DNA of 7,069 bases, from the NCBI GenBank assembly GCA_964470285.1, contig CAYYBZ010000097.1, positions 1 to 7,069 of the forward strand. Reading direction: 5' to 3'. Both the position numbers and the translations under genes were made by a program. The stretch's first letter is position 1; each line of letters starts with the position of its first letter. The stretch is from CAYYBZ01 sp964470285 [NCBI: uncultured Oligoflexia bacterium]. Its GTDB lineage: Bacteria > Bdellovibrionota_G > CAYYBZ01. The notes below the pieces were generated by a model that worked only from the letters and a program-made list of their open reading frames with translations, was not told the DNA's origin and did no database searches. Positions 1-4,523 of the stretch are shown piece by piece.

Positions 1-1
1 T

Positions 2-121
2 TTTTTGACTCCCCCTCCCCACATGAGGATGGAACACCCATCCGTGAAGTGCCGACCGGACCTTTATAGAAAATTTGCATGCAGCAGTAATGACCGGGAG
101 TTAAAAGAGGATGCTCAATGA
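2..121 (+). CDS. trmD: Probable 3' end of tRNA (guanine-37-N1) methyltransferase TrmD (partial)
   Basis: This frame is open from the left edge and stops at TGA 119-121, overlapping the next start codon (ATGA). Seen: about 39 residues, with a conserved-looking His near residue 7 and a tail RPDLYRKF followed by an acidic, hydrophilic end. TrmD proteins typically end with a Gly-x-His segment and then an RPDL-type motif. TrmD methylates N1 of G37 in tRNA and is normally encoded just upstream of rplS, which fits the neighbours. Odd: the stretch between the His and RPDL is about eight residues shorter than in E. coli TrmD, and the usual Trp-Arg pair is missing. This is either real divergence, a small in-frame deletion or poor sequence at a contig edge. 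The assignment rests mostly on gene order and the last 25 residues. Confidence 0.5.
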   Translation, partial: FLTPPPHMRMEHPSVKCRPDLYRKFACSSNDRELKEDAQ

Positions 122-684
122 AACAAAGCGAGAACATATATCTGGCACTTGTGCATCATCCCGTTGTAGATAAAAACGGTCAGCAGATAACTTCCGCAGT
201 TACAAATCTGGATCTTCACGATCTGGCAAGACTTGTAAAGACCTATGGCATAAAAAAAGTATTTATTGTGACTCCGGATAAAAAGCAGGCGGGACTTGCC
301 GGCCAGATTATCCGGCACTGGCGTGAAGGTTTCGGTTCCACTTACAACGGATACAGAAAAGAAGCTTTAGAATCGGTTAAAATAGTCGAATCGATAGGGG
401 ATATAAAAGAAATTATCTCAGGGGAAAAAAAGAAGAAATCAATTGTGATTGCAACCAGTGCTAATAAAACAGATAATTCGATAACTTTTACAAAACTTAA
501 AAGCATGCTGAATTCATCCGAAAATGATATCGTCGTGCTTTTAGGAACTGCTTGGGGACTTGCCGGTGAAGTTCTTAAGCAATCGGATTATGTTTTGGAA
601 CCGATTGATATGAAAAGAGGATACAATCACCTATCGGTAAGATCGGCGGCATCAATTATCATCGACCGTCTTTTAAATGAATAG
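118..684 (+). CDS. SPOUT-family RNA methyltransferase, TM1570/PF09936 type
   Basis: The 188-residue product matches the family of small SPOUT (trefoil-knot) SAM-dependent RNA methyltransferases found between trmD and rplS in Thermotoga, Aquifex and many deltaproteobacteria. Seen: an N-terminal motif [13 protein letters not shown], then [19 protein letters not shown], a HWREGFG block, and the two C-terminal SPOUT motifs LLGTAWGL (near residues 141-148) and YNHLSVRSA (169-177), which form the cofactor knot. The length is normal for a stand-alone member. Known: fusions of this domain with TrmD exist in some bacteria, suggesting that the two act on the same tRNA substrate; the modified nucleotide here cannot be read from the sequence. 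The start ATG lies inside the 4-nt overlap with the upstream gene, so translation is probably coupled. rplS follows after 23 bp. The family is clear, the exact substrate is not. Confidence 0.88.
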   Translation: MKQSENIYLALVHHPVVDKNGQQITSAVTNLDLHDLARLVKTYGIKKVFIVTPDKKQAGLAGQIIRHWREGFGSTYNGYRKEALESVKIVESIGDIKEIISGEKKKKSIVIATSANKTDNSITFTKLKSMLNSSENDIVVLLGTAWGLAGEVLKQSDYVLEPIDMKRGYNHLSVRSAASIIIDRLLNE

Positions 685-707
685 ATTTTTTAATCAGGGA
701 GTATAAA

Positions 708-1055
708 ATGAATCTTAAGAAAGTATACGAAGAAGAAAAACTTCATAAGAGAAAAGTAAAGGACTTTAAGCCGGGTGACACCGTCAGAGTTCATATCCGA
801 ATCAAGGAAGGTGAAAAGGAAAGAATTCAGGTTTTTGAGGGAATAGTTATTTCCAAAAGAAAAAGGGGACTTGATTCTACTTTTACCGTAAGGAAAGTTT
901 CATACGGAGTAGGAGTTGAGAGAATTTTTTCACTTTTCTCCCCTTCTATAGATAAGGTTGAAGTAGTTGCCGGCGGAAAGACCAAAAGAGCAAAGCTGTA
1001 TTACATTAGGGAAATTAGCTCTAAGAAAGTAAGGGCAATTAGAGAAGACGCTTAA
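708..1055 (+). CDS. rplS: 50S ribosomal protein L19
   Basis: L19 is a basic protein of the large ribosomal subunit located at the interface with the 30S subunit. Seen: 115 residues, the normal length (about 113-120), with family signatures: [18 protein letters not shown] near residues 18-35, [16 protein letters not shown] near 39-54, [22 protein letters not shown] near 58-79, and the C-terminal [10 protein letters not shown] motif. The start is supported by an AGGGAG ribosome binding site about 8 nt upstream. It is the third gene of the trmD-methyltransferase-rplS block and is followed after 46 bp by a membrane coiled-coil gene on the same strand. Nothing is odd about the protein itself. The RNase HII gene (rnhB) that often follows rplS in related genomes is not here. 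Confidence 0.97.
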   Translation: MNLKKVYEEEKLHKRKVKDFKPGDTVRVHIRIKEGEKERIQVFEGIVISKRKRGLDSTFTVRKVSYGVGVERIFSLFSPSIDKVEVVAGGKTKRAKLYYIREISSKKVRAIREDA

Positions 1056-1101
1056 TGTTGTTTCTATTACCCTCTTTTAGAGCGAAAGCAGGGGAAAATA
1101 G

Positions 1102-2922
1102 ATGAAATTACTGGAGTTGATTTATCAAAGAGGAGACTCTAAGGATTTTAAGAAGTTTGTCTTCGGCAAATCATACAACGCCCTTGAAGTTTCCAAATCG
1201 GAAATATCGCCTGACGTTTTTCGTGAAATACTAAATTCATCTTTTAATCCCTCTTACATACCTTCAGGAGGTCTTAAAGCCTCAAGAGATCCCGATGAAA
1301 AGGTTCGTTTAGGAATAACATTCAATTTCGAAAATACAACATACCGTTTCGTAAGAGATCTGGCCCATAACGTTTATTCCTTAAGTAAATTTAATGAACG
1401 AAAAAAACAGTTCGATGAGGTATCCAGGAAGCGCTCATTTATCAAAAAGGCTTTCAAAGATACATTCAAAATGCCCGAAAGTTCAATCTACGACAAACTG
1501 TGTATTTTTGATTCGGCTTCAATAAGAAGTGAAGTTTCCAGATGGAAAAAGAAAACCCAGGGACATGTCATCAGTTATTTCGAGACCCTTGAAAAAGACG
1601 AAGTTATGATGCAGAAAATTAAAAGATTAAAGGCCCTTGAAGACGAGAAGGCCGGTCTGGAAAACATTGCAAATTATGAGTTCGAGCTGGACGGATTTCA
1701 GGCAAAGCTTTTTGAAATCAACGAAACCTTAAACAAGATTAAGGAAAAAGAAGAAAACTTAAAAGCACTTTCAGTTGAACTTAAGGAATATGATTCACTG
1801 AAATGCTTAGAGGAATTCCCCGAGGATATAGCAAAAAGGCTGACCGTTTATGAAAAAACTGAAGAGAGTAAAAAAACAGAATTGATTTCACTCGATCAAA
1901 AACTTGATACATTGGTTAACGGCCTGGCTGCTCTCAAAATAGAGCCGATACAAAAAGATAAAACACTAATATTAAGCTCGATTCTCGGTATTGCTTCATT
2001 CGCGCTTGCCATGTTTCTACCTAAATATCTCATATTGCTTTTAGTATTGTTTTTTATCTTTCTGGGAAGTGCCGCCTGGAGGCTGATACTGTTTTTTAAG
2101 AAAAAGGAAGATGAAGAAAAATTCAACCGGGAAATAAAAAGTGTTAAAGAGGACAGGGCCGTTATTGATAAAAAATTTGATATTGAAACAAAGGTTGTCA
2201 GAGAGTTCCTGTCACGCGTAGGTGTGTCTCACAGCGAAGAAGCTTTGGATTTAATAAAGAGAAGGGAAAGTCTGGAAAATAATTTTTCCAAGGAGAAGAA
2301 AGCCTTTGAAGAATACAAAACTAAACATAATTTTGATGAAGTTGTTCTTGAAAAGGAAAAGATTGAAAAGGAAATTGAGATACGCGAAGAAAAATTGAGA
2401 TCAGTTCCTCCGGCTTCGATGGACCCTAACGATATAAACACGGAGATAGATTCTTTGAAAAGCGAAATAGGAGAAGAAAACCTTGAAAGGATAGCGGATT
2501 TCGATGGTACAGCGACTCCAAGTAAGGATGCTTTCAGCTTCATAATAAACCAAACCGCAAAACTCCTAAAGATTAGTAAGGATAAGATAATCCAGTCACT
2601 TAAAAGCAGTTTCCCTGTTAACTTGGCGATTCTTTCCGATAAATATTTCCACGAAGTTAGTTGGACATCAGAGGGCATTGATACGATAACTTCTTATGAC
2701 AAATCCGAACCTTCGACAGTAGAAACGTTGAGCGATGACGAAAATCTTGTAGTTTTCTTTGCTCTGCAGTTTACTCTGGTTCAGTTACTGGCTAATCATA
2801 ACAGGCTCCCAATTGTAGTTTTTGGAGTGTTTGAGACGGAAAAACCCGCATTGAAAAAAGATAACTTCTTAAAGGCCGTAAACCATTTGAGCAAATCTTG
2901 TCAGGTCCTTCATATACTTTGA
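1102..2922 (+). CDS. Membrane-anchored coiled-coil protein, degenerate Rad50/YhaN-like (probable pseudo-ATPase)
   Basis: The 606-residue product has no family I can name firmly. Seen: an N-terminal globular part (1-150) with the pattern FKKFVFG (16-22), then GITFNF and YRFVRDLA followed by a VYSL strand. This resembles the first half of a Rad50/YhaN-type ATPase head. A charged coiled coil runs from about 155 to 275, two hydrophobic helices occupy 289-332, a second coiled coil runs from about 334 to 440, and a C-terminal globular half follows. In that half LSDDENLVVFFALQ (543-556) sits where the signature LSGGE normally lies, LPIVVFGVFETE (569-580) where Walker B lies, and QVLHIL ends the protein. 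No GxxxxGK[ST] is present; the corresponding region reads EVSKSEIS (29-36). Both acidic Walker B residues also look lost. The reading frame is intact. AGGGG about 8 nt upstream is the probable ribosome binding site. Inference: an inner-membrane structural or scaffold relative of SMC-like ATPases. Confidence 0.8.
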   Translation: MKLLELIYQRGDSKDFKKFVFGKSYNALEVSKSEISPDVFREILNSSFNPSYIPSGGLKASRDPDEKVRLGITFNFENTTYRFVRDLAHNVYSLSKFNERKKQFDEVSRKRSFIKKAFKDTFKMPESSIYDKLCIFDSASIRSEVSRWKKKTQGHVISYFETLEKDEVMMQKIKRLKALEDEKAGLENIANYEFELDGFQAKLFEINETLNKIKEKEENLKALSVELKEYDSLKCLEEFPEDIAKRLTVYEKTEESKKTELISLDQKLDTLVNGLAALKIEPIQKDKTLILSSILGIASFALAMFLPKYLILLLVLFFIFLGSAAWRLILFFKKKEDEEKFNREIKSVKEDRAVIDKKFDIETKVVREFLSRVGVSHSEEALDLIKRRESLENNFSKEKKAFEEYKTKHNFDEVVLEKEKIEKEIEIREEKLRSVPPASMDPNDINTEIDSLKSEIGEENLERIADFDGTATPSKDAFSFIINQTAKLLKISKDKIIQSLKSSFPVNLAILSDKYFHEVSWTSEGIDTITSYDKSEPSTVETLSDDENLVVFFALQFTLVQLLANHNRLPIVVFGVFETEKPALKKDNFLKAVNHLSKSCQVLHIL

Positions 2923-2929
2923 TAAGGTG

Positions 2930-2995
2930 TTCGTTTACTTTTAATACCGTCGCATGGTCGATGAATTTCCTGTTAGGGTTCTAAAAGTAAACGAA
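2930..2995. terminator. 14-bp inverted repeat between convergent genes, possible bidirectional terminator
   Basis: Arms TTCGTTTACTTTTA (2930-2943) and TAAAAGTAAACGAA (2982-2995) are perfectly complementary, with a 38-nt loop. The repeat sits between the stop of the coiled-coil gene (2922) and the stop of the minus-strand HAMP gene (3002). On the + strand the 3' arm is followed by a U-rich TATTATTTATTT. Placement favours transcription termination in both directions, but the long loop and A+T-rich stem are not those of a textbook intrinsic terminator. Confidence 0.5.
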
Positions 2996-3001
2996 TATTA
3001 T

Positions 3002-3553
3002 TTATTTCAGGTTGTAGCGGTCTTTAAGAGAGATAATCATGGAATTGACGTTTTCCGCGAAGTTCTTGAGCATGTCGTCTTTTCTGAGTTTTATCAAACC
3101 CGGATATCTTCCGTTCGCGACTTCTTTAAGATACTTTGAAATTTTAAAAAGAGGGCCGGCAATTCTGTGGGAGAAAAATATGCCAAGTAAAAGTATAAGT
3201 ATGCATTCAAAAAGACCGGCTATTGCAATTGTCATAAAGAATTTCTGGTTTTCTATGCGGGCAATATTTTCTTTAATGGCGCTTTCAATTAAAAGGGGTT
3301 CATACATTGCTGTTGTATGTTCAGAGAAGAAATAGAAAAGAAAACCGAAGAAAACAACGTTTATTCCGCCGACTATGATAAGAAGAAAAGCAAAGTTAAG
3401 CTGAAGCTTTTTGTCAATTAAGTAATGCCTTCTTCTGGTGAGTCTTTTCCAAAATCCCCATTCTCCGTCATCATTTGCCGAAATGTCCGGAGAAGAAGAG
3501 GTATCCTTATTTTTATTAACTTCATCCTGAGGATTTTTGTTTTCTTCGTTCAT
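3002..3553 (-). CDS. Small inner-membrane HAMP-domain protein without an output domain
   Basis: Seen in the 183-residue product: a hydrophilic, Asn/Asp/Ser-rich, probably disordered N-terminus (1-31), a basic cluster LTRRRHYLI before the first membrane helix (about 52-76), a short periplasmic segment (77-104), a second membrane helix (about 106-127), and then FFSHRIAGPLFKISKYLKEV with a following DDMLKNFAENVN block. The last part (128-180) is a typical HAMP signal-transfer domain. HAMP domains normally pass a signal from membrane sensors to kinases, cyclases or chemotaxis modules. Here the protein stops right after HAMP, so it has no catalytic partner in the same chain. I recall similar orphan HAMP proteins from deltaproteobacteria, but their function is not known to me. 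The start is supported by AAGGAG just upstream (minus strand; plus coordinates 3558-3563) and by a promoter at 3589-3617. It converges on the coiled-coil gene and is divergent from the XRE gene. Confidence 0.85.
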   Translation of the reverse strand: MNEENKNPQDEVNKNKDTSSSPDISANDDGEWGFWKRLTRRRHYLIDKKLQLNFAFLLIIVGGINVVFFGFLFYFFSEHTTAMYEPLLIESAIKENIARIENQKFFMTIAIAGLFECILILLLGIFFSHRIAGPLFKISKYLKEVANGRYPGLIKLRKDDMLKNFAENVNSMIISLKDRYNLK

Positions 3554-3588
3554 AACTCTCCTTAGAGTAAAATTAAATTAATATATCA

Positions 3589-3617
3589 ATTAAAAATTTT
3601 AAGTCGTATATAGTCAA
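3589..3617 (-). promoter_or_regulatory. Sigma70-type promoter of the HAMP gene
   Basis: Reading the minus strand, TTGACT (-35, plus coordinates 3612-3617) is followed after exactly 17 nt by TTTAAT (-10, plus 3589-3594). Each hexamer matches the consensus at five of six positions. Transcription would start near 3582, giving a leader of about 29 nt that carries the AAGGAG ribosome binding site. Confidence 0.65.
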
Positions 3618-3672
3618 GCAAATTCTTTTTATTATTAAAACAGAAAAATAGACTAACAGGTAATAGAGTTTC

Positions 3673-3816
3673 AAAATCCGGAATTTTTATTACTTTGATT
3701 GGGATTGTCTTAAGTTTTCAACCGGTATCGAATAAAAGGCTGTAGTCTTTTATTCGTGTAATGTCCCCGAAAACTTATATCTTAATCTCTCTAAAAAAAT
3801 AAAAATCCCGGATTTT
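3673..3816 (+). ncRNA. Nested inverted-repeat element, candidate structured RNA
   Basis: Three stems lie inside one another. The outer stem pairs 3673-3691 with 3798-3816, 18 of 19 positions (AAAATCCGG with CCGGATTTT, one A/C mismatch, then ATTTTTATT with AATAAAAAT). The middle stem pairs 3697-3705 with 3779-3787 (including two G-U pairs) and 3711-3719 with 3769-3777 (TAAGTTTTC/GAAAACTTA). The terminal hairpin pairs 3729-3738 with 3747-3756 (CGAATAAAAG/CTTTTATTCG, 10 bp, 8-nt loop). The G-U pairs fit a plus-strand transcript and would be A-C mismatches on the other strand. No clear promoter was found just upstream and no known RNA family is recognised. A miniature transposon-like repeat with 19-bp terminal inverted repeats is the main alternative, although no target duplication is visible. 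Confidence 0.45.
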
Positions 3817-3992
3817 AAAACATGATATGAATGAATTAAGCAATGTTGAAAAAGAGAAAATGGCCATACATTACATTAGGTTGCATTTTTTAAGAAAAAA
3901 ACAATAAAATTAGATATTTACGGTTTTTAAGTCTGTTTAAAATATGTGTTAATAATGCAAAATTAAGCACAATTAAGTCAAATTTAATTAAT

Positions 3993-4005
3993 AAGATTTA
4001 ATCTT
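3993..4005. repeat. 13-nt palindrome upstream of the XRE promoter
   Basis: AAGATT-T-AATCTT is a perfect inverted repeat ending 10 nt before the -35 hexamer at 4016. Short palindromes in this position often serve as operators, and the adjacent gene encodes an XRE-type DNA-binding protein, so autoregulation is possible. In A+T-rich DNA a chance palindrome of this size is also plausible. Confidence 0.3.
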
Positions 4006-4015
4006 TACTATTTTC

Positions 4016-4044
4016 TTGACATAAATACACCACTTACCTAACAT
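4016..4044 (+). promoter_or_regulatory. Sigma70-type promoter of the XRE regulator gene
   Basis: A perfect TTGACA (-35, 4016-4021) is followed after 17 nt by TAACAT (-10, 4039-4044, four of six consensus matches). Transcription would start near 4051. That leaves a leader of about 24 nt to ATG 4075 or about 63 nt to ATG 4114. Confidence 0.65.
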
Positions 4045-4074
4045 TTCATTAATAGGGCTAAATTTAAAAAATCA

Positions 4075-4320
4075 ATGTCGCCTCAAAATGAGAAAAAAGA
4101 AGTGGATATTGTCATGAAGAAAAAAAAGGGAAACAACGTAAAAAACATTAGAGAAGAGCTCTTAATGAGCAAGGCGGAGCTGGCCAAGGCCGCCGGCCTT
4201 TCTGTGCTTACAATTGACCGCGTTGAAAGCGGAAAAGATTCCAGAATGGCGACCAAAAGGAAAATAATTAAAGCTTTGGGGATACCCCTTGCTGAAAAGC
4301 ATAAGGTCTTTTTCGATTAA
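4075..4320 (+). CDS. Small XRE-family (helix-turn-helix) transcriptional regulator
   Basis: This is a compact DNA-binding protein consisting of little more than one HTH_3/XRE domain. Seen: IREELLMSKAELAKAAGLSV with the helix-turn-helix over about residues 32-52, the conserved TIDRVESG that ends the recognition helix, and then TKRKIIKALGI, the fourth helix of the fold. The protein ends with a short polar tail. No ligand or dimer domain is present. Start choice: ATG 4075 gives 81 residues but has no ribosome binding site. ATG 4114 (Met14) gives 68 residues, starts as a lysine-rich run right before the domain and has a weak AAGTGGA upstream, so it is probably the true start. It lies 203 bp upstream of pilM on the same strand and has its own good promoter, so it may control the pilus genes or itself; that role is inferred from position only. 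Confidence 0.82.
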   Translation: MSPQNEKKEVDIVMKKKKGNNVKNIREELLMSKAELAKAAGLSVLTIDRVESGKDSRMATKRKIIKALGIPLAEKHKVFFD

Positions 4321-4355
4321 AATACGGTATGTTTCGTGTAGTCGAAAAAGGCTTT
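4303..4355 (+). repeat. Inverted repeat spanning the XRE stop codon, possible terminator or attenuator
   Basis: Positions 4303-4316 pair with 4342-4355 over 14 bp, including CTTTTTCGA with TCGAAAAAG and two G-U pairs. The loop is 25 nt. The 5' arm lies within the last codons of the regulator, and the 3' arm ends in GCTTT followed by AAATA, so the U-tract is weak. It could end the regulator transcript or affect read-through into the pilM leader. Confidence 0.4.
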
Positions 4356-4398
4356 AAATACAGTAACATTTAATATAAAATATATAAAATATTATGTT

Positions 4399-4520
4399 GG
4401 CTCACCTCCTTTGCTTGGGGACGCCGGCTCTTAAAAGGATCCATGCTCACGTAAGCGGCGGATTAAGAGCCTTAAGTTAAGGAGGGGGTTATTGATGGTT
4501 ATTTAACCCAAGAGAGGTGG
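4399..4520 (+). promoter_or_regulatory. Structured pilM leader with anti-Shine-Dalgarno mimic, candidate riboswitch or translational control element
   Basis: Several stems can be drawn. P1 pairs CCTCCTT (4405-4411) with AAGGAGG (4479-4485). Inside it P2 pairs GGCTCTTAA (4426-4434) with TTAAGAGCC (4463-4471). P3 pairs GGGTTA (4486-4491) with TAACCC (4504-4509) directly next to P1. Competing pairings are CGCCG (4422-4426) with CGGCG (4456-4460), which conflicts with P2, and CTTGGG (4414-4419) with CCCAAG (4507-4512), which conflicts with P3 and would make a pseudoknot with P1. The segment TTGGCTCACCTCCTTT (4397-4412) resembles the 16S rRNA 3' end. No known riboswitch consensus (GEMM-I, c-di-GMP-II and others recalled) was recognised. 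It is G+C-richer than its surroundings. Confidence 0.5.
4479..4506 (+). other. Perfect Shine-Dalgarno followed by a three-codon mini-ORF (Met-Val-Ile)
   Basis: AAGGAGG (4479-4485) lies 9 nt before ATG GTT ATT TAA (4495-4506), which ends 17 nt before the pilM start. pilM has its own GAGAGGTGG ribosome binding site around 4512-4520. The best Shine-Dalgarno in the region therefore does not serve pilM directly. It may be a leader-peptide site or simply one arm of the leader fold. Confidence 0.35.
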
Positions 4521-4523
4521 TCA

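Larger units (their letters stand above)
3554..4074. other. 521-bp gene-free A+T-rich region between divergent genes
   Basis: No protein-coding gene is supported here. It contains the minus-strand promoter (3589-3617), the nested inverted-repeat element (3673-3816), a 13-nt palindrome (3993-4005) and a plus-strand promoter (4016-4044). Between 3817 and 3992 I see only A+T-rich sequence with short AATTAAG repeats (3961-3977) and an unsupported 26-codon frame at 3827-3907 lacking a ribosome binding site. Confidence 0.6.

Noticed and set aside
1056-1101. Terminator between rplS and the coiled-coil gene
   Set aside because: Only a 4-bp CTCT/AGAG hairpin is visible, with no U-tract; co-transcription seems more likely.
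2229-2678. Minus-strand reading frame of about 150 codons inside the coiled-coil gene
   Set aside because: Its Ser/Leu/Phe-rich composition is the expected antisense of Lys/Glu-rich coiled-coil codons; there is no ribosome binding site and no motif.
2930-2995. Integron attC site
   Set aside because: A GTTAGGG occurs in the loop, but there are no paired R'/R'' and L'/L'' core sites at the arm ends and no integrase or cassette array.
2954-3335. Plus-strand frames over the HAMP gene (2954-3139 and 3039-3335)
   Set aside because: They run antisense to a gene with clear membrane helices, a HAMP domain, a ribosome binding site and a promoter; the first also overlaps the inverted repeat.
3827-3907. 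26-codon frame starting MNELSNVEKEK
   Set aside because: It has no ribosome binding site or promoter in position and no recognisable family; at this length in A+T-rich DNA it cannot be distinguished from chance.
4399-4412. 16S rRNA gene fragment or insertion next to an rRNA gene
   Set aside because: Similarity is limited to about 16 nt around the anti-SD and does not extend to the upstream helix 45 sequence, so it is not a piece of an rRNA gene.
4399-4520. Known cyclic-di-GMP (GEMM-I) or c-di-GMP-II riboswitch
   Set aside because: The GEMM core (GCAAA-type junction, GAAA loop and receptor) is not present, and nothing matching the type II consensus as I recall it was found. A novel class or unrelated fold is left open instead.
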